A stretch of DNA of 6,788 nucleotides. Origin: Deltaproteobacteria bacterium (GTDB lineage Bacteria > Myxococcota_A > UBA796 > UBA2385). How positions within the stretch are numbered: position 1 is the first letter of the stretch; every line of letters begins with the position of its first letter. The stretch covers positions 1 through 6,788 of the forward strand of contig WGAH01000591.1 of the NCBI GenBank assembly GCA_015489145.1, read 5' to 3'. Below, piece by piece: positions 1 through 6,788 of this stretch. The notes beneath the pieces were generated by a model. It worked only from the letters and a program-made list of their open reading frames with translations. It ran no database searches and was not told where the DNA came from. Made by a program: the position numbers and the translations under genes.

Positions 1-30
1 TTCCAGGGTCGCTTCGAGCCGGTGGACTGA
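1..30 (+). CDS. 3' end of an unidentified upstream gene (partial)
   Basis: Read in frame from base 1, the window opens with FQGRFEPVD followed by a TGA stop at 28-30. Nine residues are too few to identify a product. The reading is plausible because the frame closes just before a GC-rich hairpin and the phoB start, and it lies on the same strand as everything downstream. The other two forward frames stay open through this short stretch, so the call rests on context alone. Whether this gene is co-transcribed with phoB cannot be decided here. Confidence 0.4.
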   Translation, partial: FQGRFEPVD

Positions 31-37
31 ACGCCCG

Positions 38-62
38 CCCCGCCCGCCCGGCGCGGGCGGGG
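38..62 (+). terminator. GC-rich hairpin before phoB (possible terminator or leader structure)
   Basis: CCCCGCCCGC (38-47) is the exact reverse complement of GCGGGCGGGG (53-62). This gives a 10-bp all-GC stem with a 5-nt loop (CCGGC). No T-tract follows (the next bases are TAGGATGCC), so it is not a classical intrinsic terminator. It lies 8 nt after the upstream stop and ends 15 nt before the phoB ATG. It could terminate or attenuate read-through, protect the upstream mRNA's 3' end, or sit in the phoB leader. Confidence 0.4.
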
Positions 63-77
63 TAGGATGCCCCCGCC

Positions 78-782
78 ATGGCCGAGCTGATCCTCATCGT
101 CGACGACGAGGCCGACCTGGTGGGTCCGCTGGAGTTCGCCTTCCGCCGCGAGGGCTTTCGCACCGCCTCGGCCGGCACCGGCGCCGAGGCCCTGCGCCGC
201 GCCGCGGCGGACCCGCGCCCCGACCTCGTCCTCCTCGACCTCATGCTGCCGGACATGCCCGGCACCGAGGTGTTCCGGCGGCTGCGGGCCAGCCCCGAGG
301 GCGCGGCGGTGCCGGTGATCATGCTGACGGCCCGGGGCGAGGAGATCGACCGCATCATCGGCTTCGAGATGGGGGCGGACGACTACGTGGTCAAGCCCTT
401 CAGCACGCGGGAGCTCGTGCTGCGGGTGCGCGCGGTGCTGCGGCGGGTGGGAGCCGGCGGCCCCGCCGAGGCCGCGGGCCGCCTGCGCCGGGGACCGCTG
501 GAGCTCGACCTCGCCGGCCACCGGGCCTGGGTGGCGGGCGAGGAGGTGGCGCTGACGGCGCTCGAGTTCCGCCTGCTCCGCACCCTCGCCCAGCGGCGCG
601 GGCGGGTGCAGAGCCGGGAGCGGCTCCTCGAGGACGTCTGGGAGATGGCGCCCACGGTGACGACGCGCACCGTCGACGCCCACGTGCGACGCCTCCGCAA
701 GAAGCTCGGTCCCGCCGCCGACCTCATCGAGACCGTCCGCGGGGTGGGCTACCGCTTCGCCGACGATCCGGGCGGCCGGTGA
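78..782 (+). CDS. phoB: PhoB-like phosphate-regulon response regulator (OmpR family)
   Basis: This is a 234-residue DNA-binding response regulator, the usual PhoB length. The receiver domain (about residues 3-120) has the acidic pocket D9-D10, phospho-acceptor D54 in LLDLMLPDMPG, switch residues T84 and Y103, and the invariant K106 in the KPF motif. After a short linker, the winged-helix effector domain (about 138-229) contains the TTRTVDAHVRRLRKKLG recognition-helix segment and ends in the typical ETVRGVGYRF hairpin. In this family, phosphorylation promotes dimerisation on Pho boxes and recruitment of RNA polymerase. The ATG follows a modest AGGA at 64-67, and a hairpin lies just upstream. 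The stop overlaps the phoR start by 4 nt (GTGA), implying translational coupling. PhoB rather than another OmpR-type regulator is inferred from the adjacent PhoR-like kinase and pst genes. All key residues are intact. Confidence 0.93.
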   Translation: MAELILIVDDEADLVGPLEFAFRREGFRTASAGTGAEALRRAAADPRPDLVLLDLMLPDMPGTEVFRRLRASPEGAAVPVIMLTARGEEIDRIIGFEMGADDYVVKPFSTRELVLRVRAVLRRVGAGGPAEAAGRLRRGPLELDLAGHRAWVAGEEVALTALEFRLLRTLAQRRGRVQSRERLLEDVWEMAPTVTTRTVDAHVRRLRKKLGPAADLIETVRGVGYRFADDPGGR

Positions 783-1990
783 GCGGGGCCCTCGCCGCCG
801 GGGCGGCGCTCCTGGTGGCCCTGGCGGCGGCGGCCGGGTGGCGCCTCGGCCGCGCCGCGACCCTGCGCCGCCTCGCCCGGGCGCTTCCGGGAGAGGCCCC
901 GCCGCGGGCCGACGCCCTCGCCGCGGCGATGCGCGCCCGGGCCGAGCGGGTCGAGGCGCTGGAGCGCGCCCGGGAGGCCGCCGACGCGCGCCTCGCCGCG
1001 CTGGTGGCGGCGGTGCCCGCCGGCGTCCTCGTCCTCGACGGCGAGGGTCGGGTGCGCCGCGCCAACCCCGCCGCCCGCCGCCTCCTCGGCCTCACCCGCG
1101 CGCCCGAGGGCCGCACCCTGCTCGAAGCCGGGCCGCTCGCCGAGCTCGACGCCCTGGTGCGCCGGGCCGGCCGCGAGGGGCGGGCCTCGGCCGAGCTCGA
1201 GCGCCCGCGCCCCGACGGCCTCCTCGCCCGGCTCCTCGCCTCGGCCGCCCCCCTGCCCGGCGGCGGAACCGTGCTGCTCGTGCAGGACCTCACCGACCTG
1301 CGCCGCCTCGAGACCGTGCGCCAGGACTTCGCCGCCCACGTCTCCCACGAGCTTCGCACCCCCATCGGCGCGATTCGCGCCAACGCCGAGGCCCTGGTGG
1401 ACGGCGCCCTCGACGACCCCGACACCGCCCGGCGCTTCAGCGGGGCGATCCTCCGAAGCGCCGTGCGCCTCGGCGACCTCGTCGACGACCTCCTCCGGCT
1501 CTCGCGGCTGGAGGCCGGGGCCTGGCCCCTGCGCGCCGAGGCCGTGCCCCTCGCCGAGGCCCTCGCCGCCGTCGAGGTGCCCGCCTGCGCCGAGGTGAGG
1601 CTGCGCGCCGAGATCCCCGGCGACCTCGCCGCGCGGGCCGACCGGGCGGCCCTCGAGCGCGTGCTCCGCAACCTGCTCGAGAACGCCTGCCGCTACGCCG
1701 GCGAGGCCGGGCCCGTCACCGTGACCGCCCGCCCCGCCGGGGAGCCTCCGGGGAGCCGGGTGCGCGTCGAGGTGCGCGACCTCGGCCCCGGCGTACCCGC
1801 CGCCCACCGCCGCCGCCTGTTCGAGCGCTTCTACCGGGTCGACCCGGGGCGGTCCCGGGCGATGGGCGGCACCGGCCTCGGCCTCGCCATCGTCCGCCAC
1901 CTCGTCGAGGCGATGGGCGGCCGCGTCGGCATGGAGCCCAACCGCCCGCGGGGGGCCGTCTTCTGGTTCGAGCTGCCCCGGGCCCGGTAG
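779..1990 (+). CDS. phoR: PhoR-like phosphate-regulon sensor histidine kinase
   Basis: This is a 403-residue membrane-attached kinase that would phosphorylate PhoB when phosphate is scarce. One hydrophobic Ala/Leu-rich segment (about residues 3-20) is the only clear membrane anchor. An Ala/Arg/Glu-rich, probably helical linker follows, then a PAS-like domain (about 72-170, starting near VPAGVLVLDGEGRV). The HisKA domain has phospho-acceptor H190 in HVSHELRTPI. The HATPase domain (about 285-402) has N302 in LLENACRYA, the DLGPGVP box at 334-340, FERFYRVD, and the GTGLGL lid motif at 364-369. There is no sizeable periplasmic domain, as in other PhoR proteins thought to read phosphate status through PstSCAB and PhoU. 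The start is GTG at 779, inside the phoB stop region. No strong ribosome-binding site precedes it, which fits translational coupling to phoB. The assignment rests on domain order plus the pairing with phoB and pst genes. Confidence 0.92.
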   Translation: MSGALAAGAALLVALAAAAGWRLGRAATLRRLARALPGEAPPRADALAAAMRARAERVEALERAREAADARLAALVAAVPAGVLVLDGEGRVRRANPAARRLLGLTRAPEGRTLLEAGPLAELDALVRRAGREGRASAELERPRPDGLLARLLASAAPLPGGGTVLLVQDLTDLRRLETVRQDFAAHVSHELRTPIGAIRANAEALVDGALDDPDTARRFSGAILRSAVRLGDLVDDLLRLSRLEAGAWPLRAEAVPLAEALAAVEVPACAEVRLRAEIPGDLAARADRAALERVLRNLLENACRYAGEAGPVTVTARPAGEPPGSRVRVEVRDLGPGVPAAHRRRLFERFYRVDPGRSRAMGGTGLGLAIVRHLVEAMGGRVGMEPNRPRGAVFWFELPRAR

Positions 1991-2009
1991 GCCCGCCGGC
2001 GGCCCCGAG

Positions 2010-2042
2010 ATGTCACCGGCGCGCAACGGTCCCGTCACACGG
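2010..2042 (+). promoter_or_regulatory. Candidate Pho box: three 11-bp direct repeats
   Basis: Three 7-mers lie in exact 11-bp phase: ATGTCAC (2010-2016), GCGCAAC (2021-2027) and CCGTCAC (2032-2038). The known PhoB site is built from CTGTCAT-like 7-mers separated by 4 bp, the same 11-bp period. The outer two match the TGTCA core well and the middle one is degenerate. The repeats occupy the only real gap between phoR and the porin-pst genes, where a PhoB-dependent promoter is expected. No convincing -10 hexamer is visible. The best candidate at the usual distance, GATGGT (2049-2054), matches TATAAT at only 3 of 6 positions. Confidence 0.66.
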
Positions 2043-2060
2043 GGAGGTGATGGTGGGCGC

Positions 2061-2065
2061 GGAGG
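2061..2065 (+). promoter_or_regulatory. Ribosome-binding site deciding the porin start
   Basis: GGAGG lies 5 nt before the ATG at 2071. A second in-frame ATG at 2050 also has a GGAGG (2043-2047), but only 2 nt away, which is too close to work well. It would also add seven residues ahead of a signal peptide that already begins correctly at 2071. Confidence 0.6.
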
Positions 2066-2070
2066 TGGTC

Positions 2071-3138
2071 ATGCGCCGCGCCCTCGTCCCGATCCTCGCG
2101 CTCCCCCTCGCCGCCCGTGCCGCGCCGGTGCGGGAGGACGGCTTCGCCGTCGCCGACGCCGGCGGGGCGAACGAGCTGCGCTTCGGGGGGCGGGTGCAGG
2201 CGCGCTACACCCACGACGCCTTCCGCGCCTCGGACACGCTCGTCGACGCCCAGTCCGTGCCCCTCGGCGCCTCGACGACCGATGCCCTGGAGGCCCGGCG
2301 GGTCCGCCTGTCGGTGAAGGGGCGCTTCATGGACGGCGCGGCCTCCGCGAAGCTGCAATTCGCCTGGGATCGCGGCAGCCCGGGCCTCAAGGACGCCTGG
2401 ATCGACGGGCGCCTCGGCGAGCGCGCCGGCTTGCGCCTCGGCCGCTTCAAGGTGCCCTGGCTGCGCGAGTACCTGACCAGCAGCGGCAAGCTCGCCCTCG
2501 TCGACCGCTCCATCCTCGACGACGCCGCCGCGGCCGGCCGCGACACCGGGCTCATGGCCCACGGCGCGCCCGGCGCGAAGACCGCGGGCCTCGAGTGGGC
2601 CGCCGGCCTGTTCCAGGGACGCACCGCCGGAGACGGAAGCTGGGGCCCGGCCCTCGCCCTGCGCGGCGGCTGGCGCAGCGCCGGCTTCGACGGCGCCGAC
2701 GCGGTGGACCGCCGGGGCGGCGGCCCGCGCGGGGGGGTGGCCCTCGGGGCGGTCCTCGACGGGCCCTTCGGCGAGCCCGACGCCGAGCGCGCCGGGGGCG
2801 TGCGCCTGGGCCTGGACGGCGGGATCAAGGTCGCCGGCTTCACCGCCATCGCCGAGGGCTTCCTCGCCACCGAGGCCGGGGCGGCCTGGACCGACCAGGC
2901 CCCCGCCCGCCTCGGCGCCCGCGTCGAGGCCAACCGCCTCGTGGACGGCTGGCTGCCGGCGGTCCGGGCCGCCGCGGTGCGGGACCTCGACGACGACACC
3001 GACACGACCGAGCTCACCGCCGGGCTCGGCTACCTCCTCGACGGCCACCACGCCAAGGCCCAGGCCGACGTGGGCTGGCTGGACGGCGGCGACTGGACCG
3101 GGCTCCTCGTCCGCGCCCAGGCGCAGCTCGCCTGGTGA
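2071..3138 (+). CDS. Phosphate-selective porin (OprO/OprP-type, Porin_O_P family)
   Basis: This is a 355-residue outer-membrane beta-barrel protein, inferred to admit phosphate into the periplasm. The N-terminus MRRALVPILALPLAARA is a short signal peptide with a likely signal peptidase I cut after A17. The mature part shows alternating amphipathic strands and family-typical segments: LRFGGRVQARYTHDAF near the start, ARRVRLSVKGRFMDG, LKDAWIDGRLG, then LGRFKVPWLREYLTSSGK (residues 123-140) leading into LVDRSILDD and GRDTGLMAHG. The protein ends in AQLAW, the terminal aromatic residue expected of barrels recognised by the BAM machinery. It is shorter than Pseudomonas OprP (about 440 residues), and I cannot map every strand. 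It is the first gene after the Pho-box repeats and lies 23 nt before pstS, supporting a phosphate rather than polyphosphate or general-anion role. Anion specificity is inferred from family and context; I did not locate the arginine-ladder or lysine selectivity residues. Confidence 0.85.
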   Translation: MRRALVPILALPLAARAAPVREDGFAVADAGGANELRFGGRVQARYTHDAFRASDTLVDAQSVPLGASTTDALEARRVRLSVKGRFMDGAASAKLQFAWDRGSPGLKDAWIDGRLGERAGLRLGRFKVPWLREYLTSSGKLALVDRSILDDAAAAGRDTGLMAHGAPGAKTAGLEWAAGLFQGRTAGDGSWGPALALRGGWRSAGFDGADAVDRRGGGPRGGVALGAVLDGPFGEPDAERAGGVRLGLDGGIKVAGFTAIAEGFLATEAGAAWTDQAPARLGARVEANRLVDGWLPAVRAAAVRDLDDDTDTTELTAGLGYLLDGHHAKAQADVGWLDGGDWTGLLVRAQAQLAW

Positions 3139-3152
3139 CCACCCCGAACCCC

Positions 3153-3156
3153 GGAG
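3153..3156 (+). promoter_or_regulatory. Ribosome-binding site deciding the pstS start
   Basis: GGAG lies 5 nt before the ATG at 3162. An alternative in-frame GTG at 3135 would overlap the porin stop as GTGA, the same arrangement as phoB/phoR and pstS/pstC. It has no visible ribosome-binding site and would put nine polar residues ahead of the signal peptide, so 3162 is preferred. Confidence 0.55.
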
Positions 3157-3161
3157 CGACC

Positions 3162-4166
3162 ATGCGCGCCCGATTCTTCGCGTTCCTGTTCCCCGTCATC
3201 GCCGCGTGCAGCGAGCACGCCGCCCCCGGCGGGGGCGCTTCCGGCCCCGCCACGATTCGCGTCGGCGGGTCGAGCACCGTCTACCCGATCACCGAGGCGG
3301 TGGCCGAGGCGTACCAGGCCGCCCACCGCGATCGCCGCGTCACCGTGAGCGTGAGCGGAACCGGCGGCGGCTTCAAGAAGTTCTGCGCCGGCGAGCTCGA
3401 CATCACCGGCGCCTCCCGGCCGGTCAAGACCTCCGAGGTCGAGGCCTGCCGCGCCGCGGGCATCGACTTCATCGAGCTTCCCGTGGCCTTCGACGGCATC
3501 GCCGTCGTCGTGAACCCCGGCAACGACTGGGTGGACCACCTCACCCCGGCCGAGCTCAAGACGATGTGGGAGCCCGCCGCCCAGGAAAAGGTCACCCGCT
3601 GGAGCCAGGTGCGCGCGGGCTGGCCCGACGCGCCGCTGCACCTGTTCGGCCCCGGCGTCGACTCGGGCACCTACGACTACTTCACCGAGGCCATCGTCGG
3701 CGAGGAGCACAGCAGCCGCGGCGACTTCACGTCGAGCGAGGACGACAACGTGCTCGTCACCGGCGTGGCCGGCGACGTCAACGCCCTCGGCTTCTTCGGG
3801 CTGGCCTACTACGTCGAGAACCGCGACAAGCTCAAGGCGGTGCCCATCGCCCCCGCCGACGGCGCCCCGGCGGTGAGCCCGAGCGCCGAGACGGTGGCGA
3901 ACGGCACCTACCAGCCGCTCTCCCGCCCGGTGTTCATCTACGTCGCCCGCGCCGCCGCCGACCGGCCCGAGGTCGCCGAGCTGGTGGAGAGCTACCTCTC
4001 CGACGAGGGCGCGAAGCTCGTCGCGGAGGTGGGCTACGTCGGGATTCCCGCCGAGACGCGCGCCCTGGTGCAGGGCCGCTTCCACCGCAAGGTGACGGGC
4101 TCGGTCTTCGAGGGCGGCTCCAAGGTCGGCGTGAAGCTCGCCGACCTGCTGGAGGCCGAGCGGTGA
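3162..4166 (+). CDS. pstS: Phosphate ABC transporter substrate-binding protein PstS (lipoprotein form)
   Basis: This 334-residue periplasmic phosphate-binding protein hands phosphate to PstCA. It starts MRARFFAFLFPVIAAC: a charged end, a short hydrophobic stretch and the lipobox IAAC, predicting lipidation at C16 with S17 at +2. The mature domain is of the SphX/PstS PBP-like type. It opens with IRVGGSSTVYPITEAVAEAY (32-51), followed by SGTGGGFKKFCAGELDITGASRP (65-87), DGIAVVVNP, and GVDSGTYDYF (SGT at 168-170). The SGT loop corresponds to phosphate-contacting residues of E. coli PstS, and the SSTVYP and GTGGGF loops are expected to line the pocket. The C-terminal lobe continues with VAGDVNALGFFGLAYY and a segment typical of the family (QPLSRPVFIYV). 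The stop overlaps the pstC GTG start by 4 nt. Phosphate specificity is strongly supported by the adjacent pstC, pstA and pstB. Confidence 0.94.
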   Translation: MRARFFAFLFPVIAACSEHAAPGGGASGPATIRVGGSSTVYPITEAVAEAYQAAHRDRRVTVSVSGTGGGFKKFCAGELDITGASRPVKTSEVEACRAAGIDFIELPVAFDGIAVVVNPGNDWVDHLTPAELKTMWEPAAQEKVTRWSQVRAGWPDAPLHLFGPGVDSGTYDYFTEAIVGEEHSSRGDFTSSEDDNVLVTGVAGDVNALGFFGLAYYVENRDKLKAVPIAPADGAPAVSPSAETVANGTYQPLSRPVFIYVARAAADRPEVAELVESYLSDEGAKLVAEVGYVGIPAETRALVQGRFHRKVTGSVFEGGSKVGVKLADLLEAER

Positions 4167-5073
4167 GCGGCGGGTCGCTGGCCGAGGCGATTCGCGGGCG
4201 GTCGGAGCCGCCGCGCGAGCGCCTGGTCCGCGCCCTCATCCTCGGCGCGGCCCTGCTCAGCGTGCTCACCACGGCGGGCATCGTGGCGGTGCTCGCCGGC
4301 GAGACGGTGGGCTTCTTCCGCGAGGTGGGCTTCGCCGCCTTCTTCCTCGACACCGAGTGGACCCCGCTGTTCGCGAGGGCCCGGTTCGGCATCTGGCCGC
4401 TGGTGGCCGGCACGGCGCTGACCTCGGCCATCGCCCTGGCCGTCGCCGTGCCCGTCGGCGTGCTCGCCGCGATCTACCTCGCCGAGTTCGCCGCCCCCGC
4501 CACCCGCCGGTTCGTCAAGCCCGCCCTGGAGCTGCTCGCGGGGGTGCCCACCGTCGTCTACGGCTACTTCGCGCTGATCTTCGTGACCCCGCTCCTCCAG
4601 CACCTCGTCCCGGGGCTGGCGAGCTTCAACGCCCTCGGCGCCGGCATCGTCATGGGGCTGATGATCATGCCCATGGTCTCGTCCCTCGGCGACGACGCGA
4701 TTCGCGCCGTGCCCGACGCCCTGCGGGAGGGGGCGATGGCGCTCGGCGCCGACCGCCTCACCACGGTGCTGCGCGTGGTGCTGCCGGCGGCGCGCTCGGG
4801 CATCCTCGCCGCGAGCATCCTCGCCGTGAGCCGGGCCATCGGCGAGACGATGATCGTGACCATCGCCGCCGGCCAGCAGCCCCGCCTCACCGCCGACCCG
4901 CGGGTGCCCGTCGAGACGATGACCGCCTACATCGTGCAGGTCAGCCTCGGCGACACCCCGGCCGGCTCGCTGGCCTGGCGCACGATCTTCGCCGTGGCCG
5001 CGATGCTGTTCGTCTCGACCCTGGCGATGAACCTCCTCGGGCAGCGACTGGCCCGCGGCGCAAGGAGGCAGGG

Positions 5074-5077
<4 letters not shown>
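4163..5077 (+). CDS. pstC: Phosphate ABC transporter permease PstC
   Basis: This 304-residue inner-membrane protein forms the phosphate channel with PstA. After a charged cytoplasmic N-terminus, a first membrane helix spans about residues 22-46. A loop containing the family-typical FFLDTEWTP and FGIWPLVAGT segments precedes the permease core (about 75-295), giving about six helices in all. The core includes LELLAGVPTVVYGYFAL and the cytoplasmic EAA loop that docks on PstB: DALREGAMALG (185-195), ending in VVLP (205-208). SRAIGETMIVTIAAG follows, a strongly conserved PstC/PstA stretch. The start is GTG at 4163 overlapping the pstS stop (GTGA), with GGAGG at 4151-4155 and a 7-nt spacer. The gene ends in an ATGA overlap with pstA. 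It is PstC rather than PstA by its position directly after pstS and by the FLDTEWTP region. Length is close to the E. coli protein (319), without the large periplasmic insertions of some marine forms. Confidence 0.95.
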
Positions 5078-5955
<878 letters not shown>

Positions 5956-5963
5956 GGGCCGAT

Positions 5964-5967
5964 GGAG
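5964..5967 (+). promoter_or_regulatory. Ribosome-binding site favouring the second ATG of pstB
   Basis: GGAG lies 9 nt before the ATG at 5977. The earlier in-frame ATG at 5962 is served only by GAGG at 5954-5957 with a 4-nt spacer, overlapping the pstA stop. The two starts differ by five residues (MEPNR) that lie outside the conserved domain, so the choice is not firm. Confidence 0.4.
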
Positions 5968-5976
5968 CCGAACCGC

Positions 5977-6765
5977 ATGAGCAAGCACCGCAAGAAGGCC
6001 TCCCCCGAGCCGGCCTGCATCACCACCCGGGACCTCCGCGCCGGCTTCGGCGACAAGGAGGTGCTCAAGGGCATCGACCTCGCGATTCCCGAGGGGCGGG
6101 TCACGGCGGTGATCGGCCCGTCCGGCTGCGGCAAGTCCACCTTCATCCGCACGATCAACCGCATGCACGAGCTGGTGCGCGGCGCCTGGATGAAGGGGGA
6201 GGTGCGGCTGTACGATCAGGACATCACCGCGCCCGACGTGGACCCGGTCCTCCTTCGCCGGCAGGTGGGCATGGTCTTCCAGAAGCCCAACCCCTTTCCC
6301 ACGATGTCGATTCGCGACAACGTGCTGGCCGGCCTGCGCCTCACCGGCCGCCTGCGCCGGGACGAGGCCGAGGCGGTGCTGGAGCGCGCGCTCGGGCAGG
6401 CGGCCCTCTGGGACGAGGTGAAGGACCGCCTCGACGAGCCCGGCGGCAGCCTCTCCGGCGGGCAGCAGCAACGCCTGTGCATCGCCCGGGCGCTGGCGGC
6501 CGAGCCGCGCATCCTGCTCATGGACGAGCCGTCGAGCGCCCTCGACCCCATCGCCACCGCCCGCATCGAGGACCTCGTCCACAGCCTGCGCGGCGCCTAC
6601 ACCATCGTCATCGTCACCCACTCGATGCAGCAGGCGGCGCGCGTCAGCGACCGCACCGCCTTCCTGCTGATGGGGGAGCTCGTCGAGTTCGACGACACCG
6701 ACCGCCTGTTCACCGCCCCCCGCGACAGCCGCACCGAGGACTACATCACCGGCAAGTTCGGCTGA
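5977..6765 (+). CDS. pstB: Phosphate ABC transporter ATP-binding protein PstB
   Basis: This cytoplasmic ATPase drives phosphate import through PstCA. From the ATG at 5977 it has 262 residues, against about 257 in E. coli; a start at 5962 would give 267. All nucleotide-binding motifs are intact: Walker A GPSGCGKST (47-55), Q-loop MVFQKPNPFP with Q102, ABC signature LSGGQQQR (159-166), Walker B ILLMDEP (179-185) with catalytic E184, the D-loop SSALDP, and the H-loop histidine H215 in VTHSMQQ. Segments specific to PstB are the INRMHELV stretch after Walker A, the QVGMVFQKPNPFP context and the C-terminal ITGKFG (ITGRYG-like in relatives). The gene starts 21 nt after the pstA stop and ends 18 nt before the next start codon. 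In known systems PstB also takes part in signalling phosphate sufficiency to PhoR with PhoU. Confidence 0.95.
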   Translation: MSKHRKKASPEPACITTRDLRAGFGDKEVLKGIDLAIPEGRVTAVIGPSGCGKSTFIRTINRMHELVRGAWMKGEVRLYDQDITAPDVDPVLLRRQVGMVFQKPNPFPTMSIRDNVLAGLRLTGRLRRDEAEAVLERALGQAALWDEVKDRLDEPGGSLSGGQQQRLCIARALAAEPRILLMDEPSSALDPIATARIEDLVHSLRGAYTIVIVTHSMQQAARVSDRTAFLLMGELVEFDDTDRLFTAPRDSRTEDYITGKFG

Positions 6766-6783
6766 TCCCCACCCGAGGACCCC

Positions 6784-6788
6784 ATGCC
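6784..6788 (+). CDS. Start of the next gene, probably phoU (partial)
   Basis: The window ends in ATGCC. The ATG at 6784 is preceded by GAGG (6775-6778) with a 5-nt spacer and lies 18 nt after the pstB stop, matching the spacing inside this operon. In most pst operons the gene after pstB is phoU, the negative regulator linking PstB to PhoR. Only one codon is visible, so phoU is an inference from gene order and not from sequence. Confidence 0.45.

Noticed and set aside
1993..2002. Palindrome CCGCCGGCGG just after the phoR stop, considered as a terminator
   Set aside because: It has no loop (a folded form would leave about 3 bp) and no T-tract. Short GC palindromes are expected by chance here.
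749..2038. 429-codon open frame on the - strand opposite phoR
   Set aside because: Its low-complexity Gly/Ala/Glu-rich translation mirrors phoR codon bias. phoR has all its kinase motifs, so this is a shadow frame.
838..2070. Long + strand extension of the porin frame back through phoR
   Set aside because: The upstream part is an Arg/Pro-rich out-of-frame reading of phoR. The porin signal peptide starts at 2071 behind a ribosome-binding site.
2010..2070. Small open frame starting with the ATG at 2010 between phoR and the porin
   Set aside because: It runs on out of frame through the porin as an Arg/Pro-rich translation and has no ribosome-binding site. The ATG is part of the first Pho-box repeat.

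Overview
The window is a phosphate-starvation (Pho) locus read entirely on the + strand. The DNA is very G+C-rich (roughly three quarters G+C by eye), with codon third positions almost always G or C. The cell is a diderm: it encodes a signal-peptide-bearing outer-membrane porin ending in an aromatic residue and a lipobox-bearing solute-binding protein. A high-G+C proteobacterium is the most likely host. I cannot name a genus.

Layout. Positions 1-30 hold the last codons of an unidentified upstream gene. A 10-bp perfect GC hairpin (38-62) follows, then the two-component pair phoB (78-782) and phoR (779-1990), which overlap by 4 nt. The 80-bp gap between phoR and the porin is the only sizeable gap. 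It carries three direct repeats in exact 11-bp phase resembling PhoB-binding half sites (2010-2042), so it is probably the PhoB-activated promoter of the second block. That block runs phosphate-selective porin (2071-3138), pstS (3162-4166), pstC (4163-5077), pstA (5074-5955), pstB (5977-6765) and the first codon of another gene (6784), by position probably phoU. Junctions within it are 4-nt overlaps or gaps of 18-23 nt, so it reads as one operon.

How the genes work together. The porin lets phosphate cross the outer membrane. PstS captures it in the periplasm and delivers it to the PstC-PstA channel, which the PstB ATPase drives. PhoR senses low phosphate, in the known systems through PstSCAB and PhoU, and phosphorylates PhoB. 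PhoB then activates Pho-box promoters such as the one upstream of the porin. The locus therefore contains both the regulators and a complete outer-to-inner membrane import route.

This is essentially a canonical Pho locus, and I see no undescribed system. Points worth a second look are the triple-repeat Pho box very close to the porin start, a porin as first gene of the pst operon, a lipoprotein PstS with Ser at +2, the hairpin tight against phoB, and a recurrent strand-biased 9-mer linked to unusual Ile codon choice.
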